NCBI GenBank assembly: GCA_004153385.1
Contig: SDAL01000004.1
Span: forward strand, 62,001-126,000
Direction: 5' to 3'
Length of the DNA stretch: 64,000 nucleotides
Source: Paracoccaceae bacterium
GTDB taxonomy: Bacteria > Pseudomonadota > Alphaproteobacteria > Rhodobacterales > Rhodobacteraceae
The position numbers were made by a program, and so were the translations under genes. This document shows, piece after piece, positions 27,860 to 38,421 of this stretch. The notes beneath the pieces are model-generated. The model was not told where the DNA came from. It did not search any database and was given only the letters and a program-made list of their open reading frames with translations. The stretch's first letter is position 1; every line of letters begins with the position of its first letter.

Positions 27860-28623
27860 GGGATCACCGAAAGCGGATCAATCAAGGCAGCACCCAAAGC
27901 GGTGCGCCACACGATCAGCCCTGTGGGCACTGCCACAGCCATCAGCATCAGCCCGCCCAAGGTCAGCGCAGGCGCCCCCACAAACGACACCATCAGCTGC
28001 GGCATGGCACGGTTGATCGCCCCAAGCGCCGCATTATAGACCAAACTGCCCACCACAAACGGCGCCGAGATCGAGAATGCCAGCTGAAACGCATGCGCGA
28101 CACCCGACGTGCCCCATTCACGCACCAGATCGGGTGCAATCATCTGCCCCACGGGGAAAGCTTGGTAGGACCCTATCATCAACTCCGCAGCCGCAACATG
28201 CAGACCCATATTCATCGCCAGCGCCAGCCCTGCCATAGTCAGCAAAAACCCGACAGCTGGCTGCGGCTCGCTATTGCCCGCGCCGAAGATCTGCGAAAGA
28301 GATGTGGCTTGCGCAATAATTGTGCCCGCGATCTGCAGCGCATGAATGAACAACCGCAACACCATGCCGATCATCAGGCCGATGGCTGCCTCCGGCACAA
28401 CATGTTGCAAGCCCGCCTGCGTGTCTGGGAGCTTTGCGCCTACCGCAGGGGCCACCACCACAGTAAAGGCCAGCGCAACGCCCAGCTTGACCCGCGCCGG
28501 CAGGGACCGCTCCCCGAAGCCCGGTAAAACGGCAACCATTGCCCCGATCCGGATGAACACCCAGAATCCCGCCCAAAACCCGGCCTGCGTCAGACCGATC
28601 ACCTGATCGGCCACTTCCATCAT
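27856..28623 (-). CDS. fliR: Flagellar export protein FliR
   Basis: A 255-residue, six-segment membrane protein of the flagellar export gate. The segments PGFGERSLPARVKLGVAL (about 35-52) and the LPVGQM-type motif (FPVGQMIAPD, about 155-164) fit FliR. The gene overlaps flhA and flhB by four bases (ATGA), indicating coupled translation. Confidence 0.93.
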   Translation of the reverse strand: MMEVADQVIGLTQAGFWAGFWVFIRIGAMVAVLPGFGERSLPARVKLGVALAFTVVVAPAVGAKLPDTQAGLQHVVPEAAIGLMIGMVLRLFIHALQIAGTIIAQATSLSQIFGAGNSEPQPAVGFLLTMAGLALAMNMGLHVAAAELMIGSYQAFPVGQMIAPDLVREWGTSGVAHAFQLAFSISAPFVVGSLVYNAALGAINRAMPQLMVSFVGAPALTLGGLMLMAVAVPTGLIVWRTALGAALIDPLSVIP

Positions 28624-30698
28624 AGCGGCACCACCCCGACCATCGCGGGCTTGGCATCCAGCCCTATTTCCTCAAAGCTCAGTACCGGAGCAGAAATCCC
28701 CTTGGCGCCAAGAATTGTCTTGATAAACCGACGCCTGCGCGAAGATGTAACGATGGCAGGGAAAATTCCCTGCTCGCCCACCCGGGCGATCCGCTCAGCG
28801 ATATTGTTCACCAAGCGGCTGAATTTCTCGGGCGGCAGCGCGACATCACCGTTCGGATCCCCCTGCAACTGATAGGTGGTAAATGTCTCCTCCCATTCGG
28901 GTGCAAGCTGCAGCAGCGGCAGGCTCCCATCATCGCGGCGGTACTCTGCCACCAGTTGAAAGCCCAAGCGCTGTCGAACATGTTCGGTGATCACCTCTGG
29001 CGAGCCCATCTGACGGGCCTCTGCGATCGCCTCGCATATCAGCAGGAAGTTACGGATCGAAACCCGCTCCTCCAGCAGTAGCCGCAGGACCGCCAGCAAC
29101 AGATCCAGTGGCACTTTGTCGGGCACCAACTCATCCAAAATCCGCCGGTTTGCATCCCCCCGCGCCCCGTCCGACAGGTTGCAGACCTCATCGAGCAACC
29201 GGCGCAGCGACTTCAATGTCATCAACCTGCCGAAGTTCTGTTTGATCACCTCCAGCAGATGTGTGGCCAATACCTCTGTTGGCGTGACAACAGTGGACCC
29301 GGACAGCGCGGCATCTTCCTCTGCATTTGCAGGAATCCAGCGCGCAGGGGCACCGTAAACCGGCTCCTTCACGTTCTGGCCCGCCGGTAAAACATCCCCG
29401 TTATCCGACAACAGCGCCAGAATCTGATCGGGATACAAACGATCGCGCGCCTGCTCCACCCCCTGAATACGGATCCGGTATTCCCCCGGATCCAAAGTGG
29501 AATCATCGGTCAGGCGAATTTCGGGCAAGATCAGGCCAAAAGTGGCGGCCACATGGTTGCGCATATTGTTGATGCGCACATCCAGGCCAGTCGCCGGATC
29601 AAGTGCCATCGCAACCAGATCCGCCGAAAACTCGACATGGATATCATCGACATCCAGCACATCCCCCAATGACTTGCGGCGCGCGGGCGGGGCGGCGGGC
29701 ATGCGCATCGCCTCCAGCGCACGACGCCGACCGGCCTTCCTGTGCAAAACCAGTGCAGTGCCCCCCAGTACCGCGGCCCCCAACATGAAGGGCACGAAGG
29801 GCAGGCCCGGCACCAACGCAAACAGCGCCATTAAAACGCCCACCGTGATCAGCGCTGGCGGATACTGGGCAATCTGGCCGAACAGATCCGTGTCCGCACT
29901 GCCGGTGGCCCCCCCGCGCGAAAGCAGGATGGCCGAGGCAATGGAGATGATCACCGCAGGAATTTGGCTGACCAACCCGTCGCCTACGGTCAAAATTGCG
30001 TAGGTTTCCAATGCATTGGACAGTGGCATGCCATGCACGGCCATACCGATGGCCAGCCCGACGATCATGTTCAGAAGCGTGATCAGCAACCCCGCAACGG
30101 CATCGCCCTTCACAAATTTGGAGGCCCCGTCCAACGAGCCGAAAAAGGTGGTTTCGCGTTGCTCGCGTTCGCGCCGGCTGCGCGCTTCGGCATGATCGAT
30201 CGCGCCCGCGCTCATATCACTGTCGATGGCCAGCTGCTTGCCCGGCATCGCATCCAACGCAAACCGTGCACCCACCTCCGCCATGCGGCCCGCGCCTTTT
30301 GTGATCACAATGAAATTCACGATCAGGATGACGCAAAACACCACCAAGCCGATCAGGACAGAACCGCTCATGATGAAGTTGGCGAACCCTTCGATCACAT
30401 CGCCCGCAGCGCCGGTGCCAGTGTGCCCCTGTCCGATAATCAGCTTGGTCGAGGACACGTTAAGCGATAATCGCAGCATCATCGATGTTAGCAAAATTGT
30501 TGGAAAAGCCGAGAAATCCAACGGGCGCTCAATGAAAAGCGTGATGGTAAAGATCAGGATGGCAATCGCGAAAGAGGCCGCCAGCCCTACATCAAGAACC
30601 CATGCGGGCACTGGTAGGATCATCATGACGATCACCGCCATCAGGGCGAGGGCCAGCAGAATAGTCGGCTGGAACACCTGCGCGATGGTGAATTTCAT
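28620..30698 (-). CDS. flhA: Flagellar export gate protein FlhA
   Basis: A 692-residue protein with about eight membrane segments in its first half, the FHIPEP-family cytoplasmic loop (FALDAMPGKQLAIDSDM at about 147-163) and a cytoplasmic domain of ~340 residues that docks substrate-chaperone complexes. It is the first gene of the flhA-fliR-flhB-fliJ-like operon, whose promoter should lie in 30699-30847. Confidence 0.96.
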   Translation of the reverse strand: MKFTIAQVFQPTILLALALMAVIVMMILPVPAWVLDVGLAASFAIAILIFTITLFIERPLDFSAFPTILLTSMMLRLSLNVSSTKLIIGQGHTGTGAAGDVIEGFANFIMSGSVLIGLVVFCVILIVNFIVITKGAGRMAEVGARFALDAMPGKQLAIDSDMSAGAIDHAEARSRREREQRETTFFGSLDGASKFVKGDAVAGLLITLLNMIVGLAIGMAVHGMPLSNALETYAILTVGDGLVSQIPAVIISIASAILLSRGGATGSADTDLFGQIAQYPPALITVGVLMALFALVPGLPFVPFMLGAAVLGGTALVLHRKAGRRRALEAMRMPAAPPARRKSLGDVLDVDDIHVEFSADLVAMALDPATGLDVRINNMRNHVAATFGLILPEIRLTDDSTLDPGEYRIRIQGVEQARDRLYPDQILALLSDNGDVLPAGQNVKEPVYGAPARWIPANAEEDAALSGSTVVTPTEVLATHLLEVIKQNFGRLMTLKSLRRLLDEVCNLSDGARGDANRRILDELVPDKVPLDLLLAVLRLLLEERVSIRNFLLICEAIAEARQMGSPEVITEHVRQRLGFQLVAEYRRDDGSLPLLQLAPEWEETFTTYQLQGDPNGDVALPPEKFSRLVNNIAERIARVGEQGIFPAIVTSSRRRRFIKTILGAKGISAPVLSFEEIGLDAKPAMVGVVPL

Positions 30699-30847
30699 CT
30701 AGCCACCCCCAACGGGATCGCAGGCCACGCAGGCGCGCGCCATAGCCACAAACACATCATCGGTTGCCTCTTGTCTGATCCTGCCAAGGATAGACGCTAC
30801 CGAGAATTGGTTAGCATATGGTAATCAACGGATCAGACTACGGCCTC

Positions 30848-31636
30848 TTAGCGCCGGATCTGTCGCAGGAAATCGGCATGAAGGGCGGCCGGGGCAACAA
30901 CCAGCCCATCCTCCTGACATTCGGGCCGATTGAACCGAAAGGCGGCGCCCGACAAATCACTGACCACCGCGCCTGCGCATTCGGCAATCAGACTGGCGGC
31001 AGCCACATCCCATTCCCATGATTTCCTGAAAGAAATTGTTGCGTCATAACGACCTTCCGCCACCAGACACAGACGCCATGCCAGCGAAGGCCGGAACACG
31101 CGGCGATAGGCCGGCACCCCATCGTGCCAATGGCTTGGGTCATCGCTTAGCTTGGAGGTCAACACAGTGGCCCCGATTGTGCTCGTAGCACGTGTGGGCG
31201 TGATCGGCGCACCGTTGAGCAGGGCCTGCCCGCCAAGCACCGCACTATAGGTCAGATCATGGGCAGGCATATGCACGACGCCGGCGACAACACGTCCGTG
31301 TTCCACCACGGCCAGCGCCTGGCCAAAGCCGGGATCTTCGCTCAGAAATGCGCGCGTGCCGTCAATCGGGTCTACGATAAAAACACGCGCCGCCGCGAGG
31401 CGTTCGACATTATCGGCGCTTTCCTCAGACAACCAGCCATAATCGGGCCGTGCGCGGCGCAGGCGATCTTCGCACAGGGTGTTGACCGCCAGATCGGCCT
31501 CTGACACGGGGCCGGCCTCGCCACCTTTGTCCCACGCTTTGGGTGCCTGCTTCCAATAGCGCATCGACAGCCGACCAGCGGCACGCGCCACATCTTCCAA
31601 AAGCACCAAATCGTCGCTGTAACTACTGTCCGGCAA
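30848..31636 (-). CDS. cysQ: 3'(2'),5'-bisphosphate nucleotidase (inositol monophosphatase family)
   Basis: It hydrolyses the 3'-phosphate of PAP, a by-product of sulfate assimilation, or acts on related phosphates. Metal-binding motifs of the family are WLSEES (about 68-73), DPIDGTRAF (about 88-96) and WEWDVAAA (about 212-219). The start is a TTG overlapping the pmbA stop by 14 bases, with AAGGG seven bases upstream. CysQ and plain inositol phosphatases are hard to separate by eye; the size (262 aa) and SEES favour CysQ. Confidence 0.85.
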   Translation of the reverse strand: MPDSSYSDDLVLLEDVARAAGRLSMRYWKQAPKAWDKGGEAGPVSEADLAVNTLCEDRLRRARPDYGWLSEESADNVERLAAARVFIVDPIDGTRAFLSEDPGFGQALAVVEHGRVVAGVVHMPAHDLTYSAVLGGQALLNGAPITPTRATSTIGATVLTSKLSDDPSHWHDGVPAYRRVFRPSLAWRLCLVAEGRYDATISFRKSWEWDVAAASLIAECAGAVVSDLSGAAFRFNRPECQEDGLVVAPAALHADFLRQIRR

Positions 31637-32972
31637 GGGTCAACCCTTCAAGCAGCAGGGACGGCACGACATGGCTCAGATGCGCACGGGCGTCATTGGC
31701 TGGCACAATCCGGCCCAGCATATCGCGCAGGTTTCCGGCAATCGTGCACTCGTTGACCGGATAGGCGATTTCGCCATTTTCTATCCAGAAGCCATTGGCA
31801 CCACGGGAATAATCCCCCGTATTGGGGTTGATGGTGGCGCCGATGAAAGAGGTCACGAGCAACCCCGTGCCCATCTCTGCCATCAACGCCTCACGCGATT
31901 TCGTGCCTTGGGTCAGGGCAATATTTCCGGCCGCCGGACTTGGTGGCGATGATAGCCCGCGCGAGGCATTGCCAGTGCTTTCCAGCCCCAGCTTGCGCGC
32001 CGTGGCCAGATCCAGCGTCCAGCTTTTCAAAATACCATTCTCGACAATCATCCGCGGGCGCGTGGCGAGCCCTTCACCGTCAAACGGACGCGAGCGCGAT
32101 ATACGAATACGATGCGGGTTCTCGTGCAGGCTCAGCCCTTCTGGCAGCACCTGCTCGCCCATTGCACCGCGCAGCCACGATGCCCCGCGCGCCACGGAGG
32201 ATCCGTTGACCGCAGACAAAAGATGGGAAATCAGGCTGGCAGAAATGCGCTCGTCCAGCAACACCGGATAGGCACCGGTTTTAGGGCGGCGCGGGTTCTG
32301 GCGGGCCACCGTGCGTTCCCCCGCCAGACGGCCGATCTCTTCGGGGCTGGGAAGATCGGATTGGAAAATCCGGCTCTCACCGGCATAATCACGCTCCATC
32401 GTCAGGCCATCACCGGAAATGGCCACAGCCGAAATGGACCGGGACGAGCGGTTGTAATGGCCCGAAAACCCGTTGCTGGCGGCCATTTGCACACGCTGGC
32501 GGGAAAAGGATGCAGCAGCAGCGGACACTTGTGTGATGCCGTCCACCGCAAGCGCTGCCGCCTCTACGCGGCGGGCATCTTCTTCCAATGCGCCTGCCGA
32601 CGGATCGCTTGACGGATCTTCCAGCTCCAGCGCGGCAATATCCCAATCTTGCGCCAGTTGCGACGGGTCTGCCAGACCGACATAGGGATCTTCCGGTGCC
32701 AGACGCGCCATGGTAACCGCGCGCTCTGCCATCTCGGTGATCGTGCGGGTTGAATGATCGGAGGCTGACACACAGGCCTGACGTCCGTCGACCAACACCC
32801 GCAGCCCGATCTCAACGCCCTCGGCCCGTTCGGCCTGCTCCAGCGCACCCTGACGCACGTCGATGGCCACGGCAGTGCCATCTACGGCCATCGCATCCGC
32901 AGATGTGGCCCCTGCGCGTGAGGCAGCCTCCAGCAGGTGTGCCGTCAGATCGGACAGATCGGTATTGGACAT
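31623..32972 (-). CDS. pmbA: TldD/PmbA family metallopeptidase
   Basis: A 449-residue cytosolic protein of the TldD/TldE family; PmbA (TldE) pairs with TldD to degrade unfolded peptides and mature some microcins. Typical segments include TSADAMAVDGTAVAIDVRQG (short start of the domain, ~23-42) and GTGLLVTSFIGATINPNTGDYSRGANGFW in the C-terminal half (recognisable as NPNTGDYSRGANGFW). It lacks the HExxH motif of TldD, as expected for PmbA. tldD is not in the window. Confidence 0.93.
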   Translation of the reverse strand: MSNTDLSDLTAHLLEAASRAGATSADAMAVDGTAVAIDVRQGALEQAERAEGVEIGLRVLVDGRQACVSASDHSTRTITEMAERAVTMARLAPEDPYVGLADPSQLAQDWDIAALELEDPSSDPSAGALEEDARRVEAAALAVDGITQVSAAAASFSRQRVQMAASNGFSGHYNRSSRSISAVAISGDGLTMERDYAGESRIFQSDLPSPEEIGRLAGERTVARQNPRRPKTGAYPVLLDERISASLISHLLSAVNGSSVARGASWLRGAMGEQVLPEGLSLHENPHRIRISRSRPFDGEGLATRPRMIVENGILKSWTLDLATARKLGLESTGNASRGLSSPPSPAAGNIALTQGTKSREALMAEMGTGLLVTSFIGATINPNTGDYSRGANGFWIENGEIAYPVNECTIAGNLRDMLGRIVPANDARAHLSHVVPSLLLEGLTLAGQ

Positions 32973-33048
32973 AGGCCCTCCGCAGAATATTCAAACGAAA
33001 CATCGCCCGACAGGGGTCGGGCGACGCGACTTGATACGTTATATAGCT

Positions 33049-34548
33049 TTACTGGATCCGCTGACCATTGGCCAGAATTTGACCGTCTTCGGTGAATTCG
33101 ATCTGCGAGCTGAGCTGGTCGTCACCGGTGGGCTTGGCATACAGCCCCAAAATCATCTGGGCGAACATCGCCTGATCTTGTGGCAACAGTCCCATTTCGG
33201 TCAGTTTGCCCATCAGCTCTTTCGCCCCGTCCAGCGCCAGATTGATCGTGCCGATCGGCATCGCCATACCGGTGGCCGAATTGAAGCGCAGATCACCGTC
33301 GCCGTTCAGTTCGGCGCCCACCGCATCCAGATGCAGGGCGTTGATCTTCAGATCCTTCAGCTCGCCAGAAGGCATGCCCCCTTGCATAACCGCATCGGAA
33401 AACAGGCTTTGGTTCAAAATGGCATGGCCGCTCAGATCGACACGCAGATCTGCCGGATCGCGTGGCAGTTGCTCGGTGGGATCAAACATCGCCCAGATCT
33501 GGTCGCTCAATGTCAGGCCCGCAAGTTCGGTTTGCACACCGAAGGCCTGTGCCTGCTCGCCTGCAATAATCGGCATGGTCAACTGGCCCGAACTTTTATC
33601 GAAACTGGCCTGAAGCGGCATCGGCAGATTGGGCAGCCTTACCTTCACCTCACCGTTTTCGGTAAGACCACCGTAGGTCAGTATGCCGTTATCCATGCCG
33701 AAGTTCACTTTGCCCGACTGCGAGCTGTAGGCGATATTGGCATCACCATCCTCGGCGGTCACAGCAATATTGGCGGTCGTGGCGCCAAAGGACAGATCGC
33801 CCGAGGCGTTTACATCCTTGTTGGTATAAAAATCGAAGGTCGATTGCCTATCCATGCCTTCGGGCATCTGCATGGTCCAGTTGGACGTCAGGTCTTTCAT
33901 GGTCCCGTCAAGATCGAACCCCGCCCCGCCCGGATCGGAACCGGAGCCCTTGGCCGTGATTTCGGCAACTGTAACAGTGCCCGATTGCGCGGTGCCCGAT
34001 TGCGCCGTGCTATGATAGCTGCCGCTGATATCATCAAGATTGAAGGTCACCTTGGTCGGGAATTCGGCCTTATCTTCGCGAACGGTCTGGGTGGTGTCCA
34101 CGACCGCCTTGCCGATATCAATTGCATAGGTCACATCCCCCGGTGCGCCCGACGCCACGATATCATCCTCGCTGAGCGTGATTTCGTTGGTGGCTTCCGT
34201 AATGGAGCCGTCGCCCAAAGAGGTGGAGCTTTTCCCCTTGATCGGCGCGGCAACCTCCACCCGCACTGTGCCATCGCCCTGTTCGATAAAGCGCAGCGTT
34301 TCCATGCTGGTCTGGGTGGTGCCCTCAATCCCTTCGGCGGTCGACAAAGGCTGGGTCAGCTGAATACCGGTGACCGTCAGCGTATCGCCCGACATATCCT
34401 CCGATTTCACGCTCAACTCATATCCCATGGACCGGTAAAGCGCCTGAGAATCGGTCCAAACGTCCTGCGCTGTCACATCAGCAAACGAGGCCGTCCCACC
34501 CAATGTGAGGCAGGCCACCCCAAACGCAACTCCCGGTACTCGTGCCAT
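33049..34548 (-). CDS. DUF2125 family exported protein
   Basis: A 499-residue protein of the alphaproteobacterial DUF2125 family, function unknown. The ATG at 34548 gives a signal peptide (MARVPGVAFGVACLTLGG, cleavage near ASFA-DV). The mature part is beta-rich, with Asp/Ser/Thr repeats such as TAQSGTAQSGTV, and has no cysteine. The family resembles large periplasmic AsmA-like proteins in its repetitive beta character; this is an impression only. It is a single gene on its strand between pmbA and a 400-base gap. Confidence 0.85.
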   Translation of the reverse strand: MARVPGVAFGVACLTLGGTASFADVTAQDVWTDSQALYRSMGYELSVKSEDMSGDTLTVTGIQLTQPLSTAEGIEGTTQTSMETLRFIEQGDGTVRVEVAAPIKGKSSTSLGDGSITEATNEITLSEDDIVASGAPGDVTYAIDIGKAVVDTTQTVREDKAEFPTKVTFNLDDISGSYHSTAQSGTAQSGTVTVAEITAKGSGSDPGGAGFDLDGTMKDLTSNWTMQMPEGMDRQSTFDFYTNKDVNASGDLSFGATTANIAVTAEDGDANIAYSSQSGKVNFGMDNGILTYGGLTENGEVKVRLPNLPMPLQASFDKSSGQLTMPIIAGEQAQAFGVQTELAGLTLSDQIWAMFDPTEQLPRDPADLRVDLSGHAILNQSLFSDAVMQGGMPSGELKDLKINALHLDAVGAELNGDGDLRFNSATGMAMPIGTINLALDGAKELMGKLTEMGLLPQDQAMFAQMILGLYAKPTGDDQLSSQIEFTEDGQILANGQRIQ

Positions 34549-34956
34549 CAAAATGCACCCTTTATTTCAATTAAATCCGGCAGCACCATCCCGTGCCACC
34601 ATCACGGGGTCAAGCCCTTCGCAGCAAAAGGAGTTTTAGGGCGGCAAAGCTCCGCTGGCCAGTTTCGGAGCAAAACCACGCCGGAATGCGGTGAGATAGG
34701 GCACCTCACCCGTAATCGCGCCCGCAAACCGGCCCGCGCGCGTCCCTCACATCTTCGGCAGGCGCTATGGACGACGCCACTTCAGGCCGGATCCGATCAA
34801 AACACCAAAAATATGCAGCAGCAGGCCCGCTTTGCATAGAGACTTGTCGCAACAGAAAACACGTGGCTAAATGCTTTTCATGGCATGCGCTGGTTAAAAG
34901 ATCGGAAAAAATTCCGGCACGTTTTGGCACACGCCGTCTGAACAGGGGTTTAAATC
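34549..34956. other. Intergenic region, divergent promoters expected
   Basis: About 400 bases lie between the divergent DUF2125 and uspA genes. An open frame at 34767-34988 crosses the uspA start and has no ribosome site or recognisable product, so it is not called. No RNA gene, repeat or clear promoter box is seen. Confidence 0.5.
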
Positions 34957-35394
34957 ATGACACGAGACATCTTCGTGGTCGCTTATGACAGCGATCCGGA
35001 AGGATCACGCGTATTAAACTACGCGATTGAACGCGCAAAACGCGCGGATGCAGATTTGTTGCTGGTCCATATACTGGAATGGTCGCCATATAAATTCCTC
35101 ACCCAAGAGGAGGTGGCCGAACGCTCTAAACGGCGGCGCGAGGAATTATCGATCGCAGAGCAAAGGATCATCGCCCCCGCATTACAAAAGGCGCGTGCGG
35201 CAGGGGTCAACGCAGAAAGCGAAATCCGTTACGGGCAAGTCGTCGAGCTGATTGTGAAAATCGCCAAAGAACTGAACGGCACGCAGATTTTCGTAGGCCG
35301 GTCAGGGTCCAACTCGGTGGCCGCGCGGATCTTCGGGTCTGTTCCGCTGGGGCTCGCGCAAGTCTCCCCCCTGCCAACCGTAATCGTGCCATAA
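34957..35394 (+). CDS. Universal stress protein (UspA family)
   Basis: A 145-residue single Usp domain. It carries the ATP-binding pattern G-x2-G-x9-G-S (GRSGSNSVAARIFGS, residues ~116-130) and the initial beta strand DIFVVAYDSDPEGSR. Eleven bases separate it from a downstream amino-acid:cation symporter on the same strand, so the pair is probably one operon, with Usp modulating the transporter or sensing nucleotide state. Confidence 0.93.
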   Translation: MTRDIFVVAYDSDPEGSRVLNYAIERAKRADADLLLVHILEWSPYKFLTQEEVAERSKRRREELSIAEQRIIAPALQKARAAGVNAESEIRYGQVVELIVKIAKELNGTQIFVGRSGSNSVAARIFGSVPLGLAQVSPLPTVIVP

Positions 35395-35405
35395 GGACGC
35401 CTGAC

Positions 35406-36947
35406 ATGAAAATTTCAACTGCGACCATGATGGCGGCCCTCGGTATGAGTGCGACTGCCCCCGCCGCCCACGCGGCGCTGGACGAGACGATCAACACGGC
35501 CGTCGCATCGGTGACAACGCCGTTCGTCAATATCATTTTCGCCCCCCTACCCGGCACAAGCTTCCCTTGGATCGTGCTCTGGCTTGTGGTGGGGGCCGCG
35601 GTCTTCACACTCTATTTCGCATTCATCCAGTTTCGCGCCTTCGGCCACGCAATCGCACTGGTGGCGGGCAAATACTCCGATCCGAACGACGCAGGCGAGG
35701 TCAGCCACTTTCAGGCGTTGACCACGGCGCTTTCGGGCACAGTGGGCTTGGGAAATATCGCCGGTGTGGCTGTTGCGATTTCCATCGGCGGTCCGGGTGC
35801 CACATTCTGGATGATTCTGGCCGGCCTGCTGGGCATGGCTTCGAAATTCACCGAATGCACTCTGGCGGTGAAATTCCGCAAGGAACATGCCGACGGCACC
35901 GTCTCCGGCGGGCCGATGTATTACATGCGCAAAGGCTTTGCAGAAAAGGGCATGCCCAAAATCGGGATCATCCTGTCGATCCTGTTTTCGATCTTCTGCG
36001 TTCTGGCCTCGCTCGGGGCGGGCAACATGTTTCAGGTCAACCAAGCGCATCAACAGCTTACCGGAATTTTCGGGGACTATCCGGGCTGGATCTCGGGGAT
36101 CATTTTTGCGCTGGTCGTGTTTGCGGTGATTTTGGGCGGGTTGAAATCTATCGCTCAGGTCACCGAAAAAGTCGTGCCACTCATGGCGTTTCTCTATGTG
36201 GCCTGCGCACTCGCCATATTGATCGCCAATTACGATATGATCGGCTGGGCATTCGGCCAGATCTTCATGGGTGCCTTTACCAGCCTTGGTGTGGCAGGCG
36301 GCATGGTGGGCGCGTTGATCCAAGGGTTCAGGCGCGCGGCATTCTCCAACGAGGCGGGCGTCGGCTCTGCGGCCATTGCCCACTCTGCGGTAAAAACCAA
36401 AGAGCCGGTCACCGAGGGATTCGTGTCCCTGCTGGAGCCCTTCATCGACACGGTCGTCATTTGCACAATGACGGCGCTGGTCATTATTATCACGGGCGTT
36501 TTGCAGACCGACCCGCAGACGGGACTTTATATCTGGAACGCGGAGGCAGGCCAGATCGCGACACTCGACGGGGCATCTGGGGTGGGATTGACCTCCGTCG
36601 CATTCGAGACGGTTTTTTCGTGGTTTCCCTATGTGCTTGCTGTGGCGGTGATCCTGTTTGCATTCTCGACCATGATCAGCTGGTCCTACTACGGCCTGAA
36701 AGCGTGGACCTATATGTTCGGCGAAAGCAAGCTGCAGCAAACGGTGTTCAAGGTCATCTTCTGCGTGTTTGTGGTCATCGGGGCGGCCGCCGATCTGGGG
36801 CCGGTGATCGACTTTTCCGATGCGGCCCTTTTCGCAATGGCTGTGGTCAACATCTTGGCGCTTTATGTGCTTATGAACGTCGTGCGCCGCGAAATGCAGT
36901 CGTATCTTGATCGCCTGAAAGGCGGTGTGATCCGTAAGTATTCCTGA
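35406..36947 (+). CDS. Alanine/glycine:cation symporter (AgcS family)
   Basis: A 513-residue sodium- or proton-coupled amino-acid symporter with about ten membrane segments. Family signatures are VGLGNIAGVAVAISIGGPG (about 114-132, seen as GLGNIAGVA) and AFSNEAGVGSAAIAHS (about 313-328). The N-terminus resembles a signal peptide (ending APAAHA), a feature found in some marine members. It follows uspA and is closed by a strong terminator shared with ahcY. Confidence 0.93.
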   Translation: MKISTATMMAALGMSATAPAAHAALDETINTAVASVTTPFVNIIFAPLPGTSFPWIVLWLVVGAAVFTLYFAFIQFRAFGHAIALVAGKYSDPNDAGEVSHFQALTTALSGTVGLGNIAGVAVAISIGGPGATFWMILAGLLGMASKFTECTLAVKFRKEHADGTVSGGPMYYMRKGFAEKGMPKIGIILSILFSIFCVLASLGAGNMFQVNQAHQQLTGIFGDYPGWISGIIFALVVFAVILGGLKSIAQVTEKVVPLMAFLYVACALAILIANYDMIGWAFGQIFMGAFTSLGVAGGMVGALIQGFRRAAFSNEAGVGSAAIAHSAVKTKEPVTEGFVSLLEPFIDTVVICTMTALVIIITGVLQTDPQTGLYIWNAEAGQIATLDGASGVGLTSVAFETVFSWFPYVLAVAVILFAFSTMISWSYYGLKAWTYMFGESKLQQTVFKVIFCVFVVIGAAADLGPVIDFSDAALFAMAVVNILALYVLMNVVRREMQSYLDRLKGGVIRKYS

Positions 36948-36967
36948 TCGCACCCTTTGTGGCCTTG

Positions 36968-37002
36968 AAAACGGCCCCGGACATGTCTGTCCGGGGCCGT
37001 TT
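36968..37002. terminator. Bidirectional terminator between the symporter gene and ahcY
   Basis: A 15-base-pair perfect inverted repeat (36969-36983 with 36988-37002; AAACGGCCCCGGACA and its complement) with a four-base loop stands between convergent genes. It has T runs on the outgoing side of both strands. Confidence 0.88.
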
Positions 37003-37029
37003 GCCATATTTTGATGATCGGATCCGTAA

Positions 37030-38421
37030 TCAGTAGCGGTAATGCTCTGGCTTGTACGGGCCTTCAACCGTGACGCCGATATACTCCGCTTGATCGGGAC
37101 GCAGTTCGGTCAGCTTCACGCCGATCCGCCCCAAGTGCAGACGGGCCACTTTTTCATCAAGCGCTTTGGGCAGGATATAAACACCCGGCTTGTAGTCATC
37201 GCCCTTGGTAAACAGCTCGATCTGGGCAAGCACCTGATTGGTGAACGACGCCGACATAACAAAGCTGGGGTGTCCTGTCGCGTTGCCCAAGTTCAACAGG
37301 CGGCCTTCGGACAGCAGGATGATACGGTTGCCCGAAGGCATCTCGATCATATCCACCTGCTCTTTCACGTTCGTCCACTTGTGGTTTTTCAGGCTGGCAA
37401 CCTGAATTTCATTGTCGAAGTGGCCGATATTTCCGACAATCGCCATATCCTTCATCGCGCGCATATGCTCGATCCGGATAATATCTTTATTGCCGGTGGT
37501 AGAGATGAAGATATCCGCGCTGTCGGAGACATCTTCCAGCAAGACAACCTCGAACCCGTCCATGGCCGCCTGCAGCGCGCAAATCGGGTCGACCTCGGTC
37601 ACTTTGACGCGGGCACCAGCGCCTTGCAAAGACGCAGCGCAGCCCTTGCCGACATCGCCATACCCGCACACAACTGCGACCTTGCCTGCCATCATCACAT
37701 CGGTGGCGCGACGGATACCGTCAACAAGGCTTTCTTTGCAGCCGTATTTATTGTCGAATTTGGATTTGGTTACGGAATCGTTCACATTGATCGCAGGAAA
37801 CGGCAGCAAACCGTTTTTATGCAGATCATACAGGCGGTGAACCCCCGTTGTGGTTTCTTCCGAAACGCCTTTGATCGCGTCGCGCTGTTGGGTAAACCAG
37901 CCCGGGCTTTGCGCAAGACGTTTACGGATTTGCGCAAATAGCGCTTCTTCTTCTTCCGAAGTCGGCACGGCAATCACATCTTCTTCGCCAGCCTCGACCC
38001 GTGCGCCAAGCAGGATATACATCGACGCATCCCCGCCATCGTCGAGGATCATATTGGCTGTGCCTTCGGAGAACTGGAAAATCTGATCGGTATAGGACCA
38101 GTATTCCGCAAGCGTTTCCCCTTTGATCGCAAAGACCGGCGTACCACCTTCGGCAATCGCTGCAGCGGCGTGATCTTGGGTGGAGAAAATGTTGCACGAG
38201 GCCCAGCGTACATCGGCCCCCAGAACTTTCAGCGTCTCGATCAGGGCCGCCGTCTGGATTGTCATGTGCAGGGATCCCGCGATCCGCGCCCCCTTAAGCG
38301 GCTTGGACTCGCCATATTCGTCACGCAGGGCCATCAGACCCGGCATTTCCGTTTCTGCAATATCCAGCTCTTTGCGGCCATATGCGGCCAAAGAGATGTC
38401 TTTAATTACATAATCAGCCAT
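37030..38421 (-). CDS. ahcY: Adenosylhomocysteinase
   Basis: It splits S-adenosylhomocysteine to adenosine and homocysteine, keeping methyltransferases active. The 463 residues include the bacterial ~40-residue insert, the NAD-binding loop [12 protein letters not shown] (about 240-251), [15 protein letters not shown] and the C-terminal YKPEHYRY with the conserved Lys-x-x-x-Tyr end. I looked for an SAH-type riboswitch in the 130-base leader and saw none. Confidence 0.98.
   Translation of the reverse strand: MADYVIKDISLAAYGRKELDIAETEMPGLMALRDEYGESKPLKGARIAGSLHMTIQTAALIETLKVLGADVRWASCNIFSTQDHAAAAIAEGGTPVFAIKGETLAEYWSYTDQIFQFSEGTANMILDDGGDASMYILLGARVEAGEEDVIAVPTSEEEEALFAQIRKRLAQSPGWFTQQRDAIKGVSEETTTGVHRLYDLHKNGLLPFPAINVNDSVTKSKFDNKYGCKESLVDGIRRATDVMMAGKVAVVCGYGDVGKGCAASLQGAGARVKVTEVDPICALQAAMDGFEVVLLEDVSDSADIFISTTGNKDIIRIEHMRAMKDMAIVGNIGHFDNEIQVASLKNHKWTNVKEQVDMIEMPSGNRIILLSEGRLLNLGNATGHPSFVMSASFTNQVLAQIELFTKGDDYKPGVYILPKALDEKVARLHLGRIGVKLTELRPDQAEYIGVTVEGPYKPEHYRY

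Noticed and set aside
30800-30830. CtrA-type site (TTAA-N7-TTAA) before flhA
   Set aside because: Only a degenerate TTAC...CTAAC pair with wrong spacing is present; it is too weak to report as a feature.
32863-34839. 658-codon frame on the plus strand
   Set aside because: It is antisense to pmbA and the DUF2125 gene, which has a signal peptide and family match; there is no ribosome site and no recognisable product.
34767-34988. 73-codon frame before uspA
   Set aside because: No ribosome site, it overlaps the uspA start in another frame, and its composition is random.
35547-37067. 506-codon frame on the minus strand
   Set aside because: It is antisense to the alanine/glycine symporter gene, rich in His/Asp/Arg, and crosses a strong terminator.
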